Shown here: positions 5,424 to 11,310 of the stretch, piece by piece
Layout: the number at the start of each line of letters is the position of its first letter
How positions within the stretch are numbered: the stretch's first letter is position 1
Source of the DNA: a bacterium
Lineage (GTDB): Bacteria > Ratteibacteria > UBA8468
Assembly: GCA_030637775.1 (NCBI GenBank)
Contig: DAOWFY010000079.1
Span: 1 to 12,048, forward strand
Direction: 5' to 3'
Length of the DNA stretch: 12,048 nt
Translations under genes and position numbers: made by a program
Notes under the pieces: model-generated
Told to the model about the DNA's origin: nothing
The model's input: the letters and a program-made list of their open reading frames with translations, nothing else
Database searches by the model: none

Positions 5424-6276
5424 AATTCTCCAATATCTTCTTTAGTTTTCCCTCTTTCTCCTCGCTCATCTTGGCTAAGGGTAGCCGCAACTCTGGCTCA
5501 ATTAGCTTCATTAAACCAAGAGCCGTTTTCACCGGGATAGGATTGGTTTCCAAAAACATTGCCCGGCAAAGCGGGAAAAGTTTTAGGTGCAATTTCCTTG
5601 CCTCCTCGATTTTTCCATCCCGGTAACTATGGACCAAATTTGCCACTCTTTTTGGGGCGATGTTGGCCACCACCGAGACAACCCCGGTCCCGCCAACCGA
5701 AAGAATGGGTAGGGTCAGAGAATCATCCCCGGAAAGAACCGTAATATCACAGAGGGAAAGAATCTCGCTTACCTGATTAAGGCTGCCAGAAGCCTCCTTG
5801 ATACCAATAATATTTTTTATTTTGGAAAGTTCGGCTACGGTCTCGGGAAGGATGGAAATACCGGTCCGGGAGGGGACATTATAAAGGATAATGGGAATAT
5901 CAACCGCACCTGCCACTTTTTCATAATGAAGAAAAAGTCCTTTGGGAGTGGGCTTATTGTAGTAAGGGGTAATGAGAAGAGCGGCGTCGGCTCCTATTTC
6001 TTTAGCATGTTTTGTTAACTCTATTGCCTCGGCTGTTGAGTTGGAGCCGGTTCCCGCAATAACCGGGATCCTTTTCTTTACCAAATCCACGGTAAGAGAA
6101 ATCATTCTCTTTTGTTCTTCCATGGAAAGGGTTGCTGCTTCTCCTGTACAGCCGCAGGGAAGAATACCGTCTGTCCCATTTTTAATCTGAAATTCAATTA
6201 ACCTCCCTAAAGCCTCCTCGTCAATTTTGCCATTTTTAAACGGCGTTACTAAAGCGACAATTGAACCCTCAAACAT
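5410..6276 (-). CDS. dapA: 4-hydroxy-tetrahydrodipicolinate synthase
   Basis: Condenses pyruvate with aspartate semialdehyde, the first committed step to diaminopimelate and lysine. The 288-aa TIM barrel has the Schiff-base Lys160 in GIKEASG, the YYNKPTPKG motif at 105-113 and the YNVPSRTG motif at 132-139. The binding segment reads GCTGEA at 42-47, where most enzymes have GTTGE(S/A). The Thr of the catalytic Thr-Tyr-Tyr triad (Thr44 of E. coli) thus appears as Cys43, while Tyr106 and Tyr132 are kept. The ATG at 6276 has a strong AGGAGGGAG site that begins inside the short gap after dciA. The pairing with accD and folC is operonic; no dapB or lysA is next to it. Confidence 0.96.
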   Translation of the reverse strand: MFEGSIVALVTPFKNGKIDEEALGRLIEFQIKNGTDGILPCGCTGEAATLSMEEQKRMISLTVDLVKKRIPVIAGTGSNSTAEAIELTKHAKEIGADAALLITPYYNKPTPKGLFLHYEKVAGAVDIPIILYNVPSRTGISILPETVAELSKIKNIIGIKEASGSLNQVSEILSLCDITVLSGDDSLTLPILSVGGTGVVSVVANIAPKRVANLVHSYRDGKIEEARKLHLKLFPLCRAMFLETNPIPVKTALGLMKLIEPELRLPLAKMSEEKEGKLKKILENYGLV

Positions 6277-6284
6277 ACTCCCTC

Positions 6285-6593
6285 CTATTTAGCCCTAAAC
6301 TTAATCTCCCTAATCCCGGGCATAACCTCCTTTAATTTGGTCAGAATCCTTTCCTTCTCCATTAAAAGATGAGAAAGATGCGGTGAGCTATCAATCAGGA
6401 TATGCAAGGTTCCTTTTTTTAGCCCCTTAATCCTGGCATGCGCCGCTGTTTCCTCTCCAATTAGAGATTTCCAGACACCAACAATATCCTCCCGGCTCGG
6501 CGCTCCTCTTGCTCTTATCGGCTTTCCCTTCACTATTTTCTCAATTATACCCGGAATAATCTCTCCAATCCTCTGGGGGTCAGGTCTCCACAT
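6285..6593 (-). CDS. dciA: DciA-like (DUF721) replicative helicase loader
   Basis: DUF721/DciA family, the ancestral bacterial loader of the DnaB helicase in genomes without DnaC/DnaI. The 102-aa protein has the usual order: an N-terminal helical segment (RIGEIIPGIIEKIV), the WKSLIGEETAAHARIKGLKKGTLHI stretch with Trp41, the DSSPHLSHL segment that follows the G-x-L-x-I strand, and an EIKFRAK end. Location near dnaA/dnaN agrees with the family. Its start is unusual: the ATG at 6593 and the next codons (Met-Trp-Arg-Pro-Asp-Pro) lie inside the left terminal inverted repeat of the cassette, so these residues are probably not ancestral. No good Shine-Dalgarno is visible. The 8-bp gap to dapA suggests one operon. 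Confidence 0.85.
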   Translation of the reverse strand: MWRPDPQRIGEIIPGIIEKIVKGKPIRARGAPSREDIVGVWKSLIGEETAAHARIKGLKKGTLHILIDSSPHLSHLLMEKERILTKLKEVMPGIREIKFRAK

Positions 6594-6599
6594 TTGACA
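6576..6599 (+). repeat. Left terminal inverted repeat of the cassette
   Basis: It reads GGGGTCAG, GTCTCC, ACATTTGACA in succession on the plus strand. It overlaps the first codons of dciA on the other strand, including its start codon. Four of 24 positions differ from the inverted copy at the other end. Confidence 0.8.
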
Positions 6600-6630
6600 T
6601 TTTGTTCTTTTTTCTTGGTAATGCTTCTAA

Positions 6631-7152
6631 TTACCCGAATGGAGGTATATCGACCGGCAAGCCAACCCTCATAAAGAATCTTGCGAAAGCCTGAGATAAA
6701 TGCTCTCTGTAAGGAGGTAATAAGCGCAATCTTTTACCTCTTTTTTTAGCTAAATCTATAATAAAATCAAAAGGGACGCTATAAATACTCCGAAAATCAA
6801 CAATCAAATAATCCGTTTCAAATCCATCTATCTCACATTTATTCAGGAGATGATAACCTGGTAAATGTCCTCGCCTTAAGGATTCTTTCGTTTTTTTCTT
6901 TTTATAATTTGGATTCTTTTCTTCGAATTCTTTTAGTGTCCAAATCGGGCAAACAAGAACCAAATCAAGTTTCCTTTGCTCAAGATCACATGATTGGCTC
7001 ATAACGGTCACATCATATTCAATAACTTCAGTGGATACTTTCCCTAATTCTATTGCTGTAGTGGGGACTACAACGGGACAGGAGTTTACAAAATCCCCTT
7101 GCAATAGTAGTTCACTGCCCTCCACTATATCGTACCATGGATACTTTTTCAT
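6631..7152 (-). CDS. Uncharacterised protein with SQSCDL motif, cassette gene 3
   Basis: A 173-aa soluble protein of unknown function. The N-terminus PWYDIVEGSELLLQGDFVNSCP is followed by beta-strand-like segments, then MSQSCDLEQ at 51-59, a lysine-rich linker NYKKKKTKESLRRGHLPGYH at 82-101, a VDFRSIYSVPFDF strand/turn, and a well-formed end RLRLLPPYREHLSQAFARFFMRVGLP. Two cysteines (Cys25 in NSCP and Cys55 in SQSCD) are spaced as if structural or catalytic, but I cannot assign a fold. I chose the ATG at 7152; a TTG at 7161 would add three residues and has better spacing from GAGGAAG, so the start is uncertain. It lies 30 nt (or 21 nt from the TTG) after the 133-aa gene and is clearly co-transcribed with it. 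Confidence 0.8.
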   Translation of the reverse strand: MKKYPWYDIVEGSELLLQGDFVNSCPVVVPTTAIELGKVSTEVIEYDVTVMSQSCDLEQRKLDLVLVCPIWTLKEFEEKNPNYKKKKTKESLRRGHLPGYHLLNKCEIDGFETDYLIVDFRSIYSVPFDFIIDLAKKRGKRLRLLPPYREHLSQAFARFFMRVGLPVDIPPFG

Positions 7153-7182
7153 GCTTCTCAATCTTCCTCTTTGACCCCTAAC

Positions 7183-7584
7183 TTAAAATTCTTCTGGTTC
7201 AACAATTCTGGGCTCCCCTCTTCTAATGTTTTCCACCTTCATCTCAACGGTATATCTTTTCCTCGGTGGCATTCGCACGATAAAGTCATGTTCTAACATT
7301 TCCGTGACTATATCTTCTTCTGATATATCTACAATTTCTTCTATCAAAGACGTTTCATTCTTTATCTCATAACGTGGCCAGACCGAAGACAAATCAATTT
7401 CAAGCAAAGATAACGCCTGATATAAAAACGGACCTTTTAACCGTTTCTCCCTTATCAAAATAGATAATAGCCTATTCCATGCTTCGTTTTTGTCTATCTC
7501 CTCTACTCTTGAGCTTATAGCAAACGGGCAGGGAATTGGATAATCTTGGTATGTAACATCTTGCAATGTTAACTGATATATCAT
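7183..7584 (-). CDS. Uncharacterised 133-aa protein, cassette gene 2
   Basis: I do not recognise this family. It is a small acidic protein: residues 1-25 form strands around DYPIPCPFAI, then come a helical region (DKNEAWNRLLSILIREKRLKG, LYQALSLLEIDL), an acidic helix (ISEEDIVTEMLEHDF) and a final basic-then-acidic tail (RYTVEMKVENIRRGEPRIVEPEEF). It has no membrane segment or signal peptide. The start is firm: AAGGAGGT lies just ahead of the ATG, which overlaps the TGA of the TIGR04255-like gene by four bases, so the two are translationally coupled. That coupling argues that the two proteins act together, perhaps as partners, but no function follows from the sequence. Confidence 0.8.
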   Translation of the reverse strand: MIYQLTLQDVTYQDYPIPCPFAISSRVEEIDKNEAWNRLLSILIREKRLKGPFLYQALSLLEIDLSSVWPRYEIKNETSLIEEIVDISEEDIVTEMLEHDFIVRMPPRKRYTVEMKVENIRRGEPRIVEPEEF

Positions 7585-8354
7585 TCAAACCTCCTTATTA
7601 ATTCTCCTTCTATCATCTTAAAAAACCAATCATCTGTTAATTCATGAGCCTCTTTTACCCATATAGCAATTTCACTCTTAACCTTAGGAGCATCATCTCC
7701 GATTGACTGAACTTGGGTTTCCCATATTAAAGCATTTGCTCCTTCTCTCTTTCCCCGTGTAAATCTCAGGTGTACTGCCCCCTTAGGCTTTGTAGATGGA
7801 AAAGAAAATCTTAAGTCAAAGCCTAAAGGCAATTTACTAACTCTAGCATCTTCAAATAGTTGTTTACGGATATCTATATTCATTTTCATTTTCCCCTTCA
7901 AAAAAGTGAATATGTCATCTTTTCCATAATCAAAGTCAATGGCATCAATATACCGTAATAACAACCCATTAACCCTCAAATTGTTTTCTGCATCTGGATA
8001 TGCCTCAAAAAGTGTATCCAAAAGGTGAGATATTCTTTTCTCAAAATCTTCCCACACATATCCTTCTGTATCATTTAGGGTAATGATTCCGGGCCCTATT
8101 TGAATGAGGGGCCATTCATTTTTGCCTTTCCTAAATCGGTGTTGAACAACATATCCTGCAATTTCATCCGGCATGGTTGCAGTAGGTAATTGCTCAGGGA
8201 AAGGATATCCCTCCTTGACCCTATCATATATTCTGCCAATCAGCATTTTGTAGTGCGGATCTATTTTCAATCCAGACTTTGGTTCTTGTAGTTCCCACCG
8301 TAACTCAAATATTGCCTCTACAAGAGGCTTGTTTTTTAGGATTTTTCTACCCAT
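7581..8354 (-). CDS. TIGR04255 family protein, cassette gene 1
   Basis: A 257-aa soluble protein of the sporadically distributed TIGR04255 family, whose function is not established as far as I know. The family's features are visible: N-terminal NKPLVEAIFELRW at 8-20, then the QIGPGIITLN strand near 85-94 followed by YVWEDF at 99-104, a LRYIDAIDFDY segment in the middle, and a long C-terminal part ending in EAHELTDDWFFKMIEGELIRRFE. The ATG at 8354 has GGAGG seven bases upstream, inside the tail of an upstream gene remnant whose stop codon falls 16 bp into this gene. Family members are patchily inherited, which fits the cassette setting. Confidence 0.85.
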   Translation of the reverse strand: MGRKILKNKPLVEAIFELRWELQEPKSGLKIDPHYKMLIGRIYDRVKEGYPFPEQLPTATMPDEIAGYVVQHRFRKGKNEWPLIQIGPGIITLNDTEGYVWEDFEKRISHLLDTLFEAYPDAENNLRVNGLLLRYIDAIDFDYGKDDIFTFLKGKMKMNIDIRKQLFEDARVSKLPLGFDLRFSFPSTKPKGAVHLRFTRGKREGANALIWETQVQSIGDDAPKVKSEIAIWVKEAHELTDDWFFKMIEGELIRRFE

Positions 8355-8460
8355 TTTATAACCTCCGTATTCTTTTCTAAAGCCGCCACTTCACCTAACT
8401 TGTCTATATCCGAAATTAACTTAGGACATATCTCCTTTGGCCGATGACTATAACCCAATT
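8336..8460 (-). pseudogene. C-terminal remnant of an upstream cassette gene
   Basis: In the frame ending at TAA 8336-8338 there is an open stretch of about 41 codons with protein-like composition. It runs from KLGYSHRPKEICPKLISD at the far end to IDKLGEVAALEKNTEVIKW near the stop. It has no start codon with a ribosome site and runs straight into the right terminal repeat at 8461-8484. It overlaps the start of the TIGR04255 gene in the way coupled operon genes do, and carries that gene's GGAGG site. I read it as the surviving end of a gene cut off at the element's boundary. The family is not recognised. Confidence 0.45.
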
Positions 8461-8484
8461 TGTTAAATGTAGAGGTCTGACCCC
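8461..8484 (-). repeat. Right terminal inverted repeat of the cassette
   Basis: On the minus strand it reads GGGGTCAG, ACCTCT, ACATTTAACA in succession, the inverted partner of 6576-6599. Its outermost G at 8484 is the third base of the dnaN stop codon TAG. It contains an internal GGTC-A-GACC palindrome. Confidence 0.8.
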
Positions 8485-9581
8485 TATTCCGTTTTTACGG
8501 GCATCAGGATATATTTATATTCCTCCTCAGTATCGGGACGAATAAGAGCCGGTTTTAAGGGATCGGAAATCCCCACAATTACATTTTCGACCTCTAAGCT
8601 TTTCAAAACATCCAGGATATAGACAGGGTTAAAGGAAACGGCGATCTTCTCGCCAGAGTATTCAACCGGAATTTGTTCCCTGGCTTCACCCGCTTCCGGG
8701 GTATTAATGGAGATAACTATTTCTTTGGGGACAAAATCAAGCCTTATTGAGCTATGGCGTTCAGTGGTGAGGAGACTGATACGTCTTACCGCAGCAATCA
8801 ACCTTTCCCTTTTCACTCTTATCTCCTTTAACTCCTCCCCCGAGGGAAAGATGGTCTCATAGCTGGGAAACCGGCCTTCAATAAGTTGAGAGATAATAAG
8901 CAGGTCGGCTGTCTTAAACATAATCTGATTAGGAGTGATGGTGATTTCAACCTCTCCTTCTTCGGCCAAACATTTCTCCAGCTCATCGATTAACTTTAAA
9001 GGTAAAATTAAGTCCATCTCTGCTGGTGAGGAATAGGACTTCTTGATATAGGCAAGCCTCCTGGTATCGGTTCCTACCAAAATCAAGCTGTCCTTTTTTA
9101 GGCTAAAAAGCAGTCCTCGCAGATAGGCCCTCGTCTCATCATAGGCGATAGAGAATTTTGTTTTCTTTAACATCTCTTTTAAAACCTCTTGTTTCATTCT
9201 TAGAACAGTCCCTTTCTTAACTTTGGGCAGGCCAGGGAATTCCTCGATCTTTAAACCGGGTAAGGTAAATGCAATCTTACCAACCGTTATCTGAGTTTTT
9301 TCGGTTTTCTCTTTAATGATATTAATTTCAGCTTCCGGTAATTCCCGGATGATACCGGCGAACCTTCTTCCCGGCACAAGGAGGCTCCCCTCTCTTTTTG
9401 TTTTACAAAGGATTGCTGTTCTCATCGTCAACTCTAAATCCGTAGCGGTCAAAAATATTTTATTTTTTTCTGCCTGTAAGAAAATAAAGGAAAGTGCGGG
9501 AAGAGAAGGTTTTAGACTAATAACTCCCACAATCCTCTGCAATCCATTTAAAAGATCTTTTCTTCTAATATTTATCTCCAT
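8484..9581 (-). CDS. dnaN: DNA polymerase III beta sliding clamp
   Basis: Forms the ring-shaped dimer that tethers polymerase III to DNA. The 365-aa length is normal for three clamp domains of about 120 residues each. Visible signatures are LQRIVGVISLKPSLPALSFIFLQA near the start, ATDLELTM, LLVPGRRFAGIIRELP, EFPGLPK, DETRAYLRGLLFSL, GTDTRRLAYIKK, EGRFPSYETIFP and the ending YKYILMPVKTE. The usual ending is (L/M)MP(M/V)R(L/V), so the last residues (KTE) differ where the stop codon meets the cassette repeat. AAGGAG lies seven bases before the ATG. The 179-bp AT-rich gap to dnaA (9582-9760) has no convincing promoter or DnaA box; dnaN may be co-transcribed with dnaA. Confidence 0.97.
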   Translation of the reverse strand: MEINIRRKDLLNGLQRIVGVISLKPSLPALSFIFLQAEKNKIFLTATDLELTMRTAILCKTKREGSLLVPGRRFAGIIRELPEAEINIIKEKTEKTQITVGKIAFTLPGLKIEEFPGLPKVKKGTVLRMKQEVLKEMLKKTKFSIAYDETRAYLRGLLFSLKKDSLILVGTDTRRLAYIKKSYSSPAEMDLILPLKLIDELEKCLAEEGEVEITITPNQIMFKTADLLIISQLIEGRFPSYETIFPSGEELKEIRVKRERLIAAVRRISLLTTERHSSIRLDFVPKEIVISINTPEAGEAREQIPVEYSGEKIAVSFNPVYILDVLKSLEVENVIVGISDPLKPALIRPDTEEEYKYILMPVKTE

Positions 9582-9760
9582 TTTTTCTCCTTATTTTATC
9601 TTTTAAATAATAGTAATATTAATACTCATAGTCTTCATCATAAGAACGTCTATTCAGTTAATTAAGAACTATAAATACACAAAAGTCTATATTCTGTACT
9701 AATCCCACGGAGTAATTAGTTAACTTAAAAAATGTTCAAAAGTTATCACTAACCTGTTTA

Positions 9761-11119
9761 TTACTCCCCTTTAATCTTAACTACCATCTTCTCAGTCTCT
9801 TCCTTAAAATAAGGGTCCTTCTCCGTCATTTTTTTAATTTTTTTACAGGCATAGATAATAGTGGCATGATCCTTTCCTCCAAAACTATCACCAATTTGAG
9901 GTAAAGAAGCATCGGTCAATTCTCTGGCCAAATACATCGCAATCTGCCGGGGCAGAACAAATGACTTAATTCTTCTTCTTCCTTTAAGATCGGAGATATG
10001 AAGATTAAAATTTTCTGCAACCTTCTCTAAAATAGTCTCTACGGTAATTGGTTTTTGATAGACTTCTGTAATAATATCCTTTAATACCTCCTTAGCAAAT
10101 GGAAGATCTATTCTTTTGGCAAAAAGGGAACTGCAGGCAATAAGTTTGGTAAGCGCACCTTCTAATAGACGAATATTACTTTTTATCCTTTCGGCAATAA
10201 AATCTATTACCTCCTCATCAAAACTTACCCTCTTGATCTCCATCTTCTTCTTTAAAATAGCAATTCTGGTCTCTAAATCCGGGGGCTGGATGTCCGCGAC
10301 AAGCCCCCACTCAAAACGGCTTACCAATCGCTTCTCTAAGGCAGCGATCTCCTTGGGAGGCCGGTCTGAGGAGATTACTACCTGTTTATGATTATCATAA
10401 AGGGTATTAAAGGTGTGAAAGAATTCTTCCTGAATTCTTTCCTTGCCGGCAAGGAAATGGATGTCGTCAAGGAGGAGAATATTAAGGCTACGAAACCTGT
10501 TTCTAAAGGCGTTGGTTGTACGATTCTGGATACTGTCGATGTACTGGTTGACAAACTTTTCACTGGGAAGATATCTTACTCGATATCCACCTCGCTCCTT
10601 AATAAAATGACCAATTGCCTGCATCAGATGAGTCTTTCCCAATCCTACCGATCCATAGATGAAGAGTGGATTGTAAGCAGTGCCAATTGATTGGGCTACA
10701 GCAAGAGCAGCAGCGTGCGCCAGCCTATTGGAACTTCCAACAACAAAATTATCGAAAATAAAATTGGGGTTAAGCCCGGAGTGGTCAGCCCTTGCCGCTT
10801 CCTTCACGCGGAAACTCTGGGTCGCCTGCCTGCCGGCAGGCAGGATAGGAGCCGGTTCATTGGGGTAATCTTCCGGCAGGGAAAATTCAATTAAAATGTC
10901 CCTTCTAACAACAGAGGAAACCGCTCTTTTGATCAGGGGAAGGTAGTGGTCTTTTACCCAGTTCTTAAAGAAAGTATCCGGCACTTTTAATGTTATCTCC
11001 TTATTCGTAAAGGAGAAGGCTTTTATTGGTAGAAACCACAGCTTGAAGGCCTTGGGATCAACCTCTTTTTTGATTATATCAAGAGCCTTCTCCCAGATAT
11101 CCACAGCCTTTTCTTGCAT
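9761..11119 (-). CDS. dnaA: Chromosomal replication initiator DnaA
   Basis: ATP-dependent initiator that binds DnaA boxes, melts the origin and recruits helicase. The 452-aa protein has domain I (about 1-80, with the WFLPIKAF segment), a linker domain II (about 82-114), the AAA+ domain III with FDNFVVGSSN, Walker A GSVGLGKTH at 156-164, Walker B ILLLDDIHFL at 214-223, ISSDRPP and LEKRLVSRFEWGL at 261-273, and domain IV with RQIAMYLARELT and the DnaA-box-reading GGKDHATIIYA at 414-424. Linker residues ILPAGRQA (92-99) are encoded by a perfect 20-bp palindrome that looks like an inserted repeat. The ATG at 11119 has no clear Shine-Dalgarno. Its upstream region carries DnaA boxes, suggesting autoregulation. 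Confidence 0.98.
   Translation of the reverse strand: MQEKAVDIWEKALDIIKKEVDPKAFKLWFLPIKAFSFTNKEITLKVPDTFFKNWVKDHYLPLIKRAVSSVVRRDILIEFSLPEDYPNEPAPILPAGRQATQSFRVKEAARADHSGLNPNFIFDNFVVGSSNRLAHAAALAVAQSIGTAYNPLFIYGSVGLGKTHLMQAIGHFIKERGGYRVRYLPSEKFVNQYIDSIQNRTTNAFRNRFRSLNILLLDDIHFLAGKERIQEEFFHTFNTLYDNHKQVVISSDRPPKEIAALEKRLVSRFEWGLVADIQPPDLETRIAILKKKMEIKRVSFDEEVIDFIAERIKSNIRLLEGALTKLIACSSLFAKRIDLPFAKEVLKDIITEVYQKPITVETILEKVAENFNLHISDLKGRRRIKSFVLPRQIAMYLARELTDASLPQIGDSFGGKDHATIIYACKKIKKMTEKDPYFKEETEKMVVKIKGE
10825..10844. repeat. Perfect 20-bp palindrome inside dnaA linker
   Basis: CCTGCCTGCCGGCAGGCAGG is identical to its own reverse complement. It lies in frame in dnaA and codes the LPAGRQA part of the domain II linker, a region tolerant of length change. 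A half-copy (CCTGCCTGC) also occurs at 948-956 in the ORF stub left of nnrD. I have seen the same palindrome as a dispersed element in candidate-phylum genomes; copy number here is unknown. Confidence 0.8.
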
Positions 11120-11310
11120 TCTTTTCAGGACAGCAATTATGATTGCTTAAAATCGAAACAGAGATTAATCCCACAAGGAGAGCTATATTCGGCAATGATT
11201 TTGTTAAAATTAAGGTCACCCTTTTCAAGTCTTATTTGGAGAATTTTTGGTATAGAGAATAGCGCTTTATTCACAGAATCATAATCTTTTTAACAACTTA
11301 TCCACAGGGG
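11120..11310. other. oriC: Candidate origin of replication (oriC) with two DnaA boxes
   Basis: The 191-bp AT-rich gap between secA and dnaA holds TTATCCACA at 11298-11306, a perfect DnaA box, and TTATTCACA at 11267-11275, a match to TTATNCACA. Both are in the same orientation, with start-to-start spacing of 31 bp. The perfect box lies just five bases beyond the secA stop. AT-rich tracts (about 11136-11270) between the boxes and dnaA could act as the unwinding element. The boxes sit upstream of dnaA, as in many bacteria, and could also autoregulate dnaA. Two boxes are few for an origin, so further weak sites or the neighbouring gene ends may contribute. I see no clear promoter for dnaA here. 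Confidence 0.6.

Larger units (their letters stand above)
6576..8484. mobile_element. TIR-bounded accessory cassette between dciA and dnaN
   Basis: The 1.9-kb block begins and ends with inverted copies of a 24-bp sequence (GGGGTCAG ... ACATTT-r-ACA), 20 of 24 positions identical. Inside are three minus-strand genes plus a C-terminal gene remnant. It is visibly more AT-rich than the dapA-folC genes (two sampled 60-base rows are about 28% and 32% GC, against about 53% for one row in accD). It interrupts the replication cluster dnaA-dnaN-dciA. No transposase or integrase is encoded, so movement would need an enzyme in trans. I see no target-site duplication. The GGGGTCAG...CATTTGACA pattern is one I associate with the surroundings of REP-associated IS200-like transposase genes, which is a recollection and not a database result. 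Confidence 0.65.

Noticed and set aside
6565-6580. Target-site duplication at the cassette ends
   Set aside because: Bases outside the two repeats (CCTCTG on one side, TATTCC on the other) do not match, so no duplication can be claimed.
9582-9760. Second origin element between dnaA and dnaN
   Set aside because: AT-rich, but only weak matches to DnaA boxes (two or more mismatches) were found; not supported.
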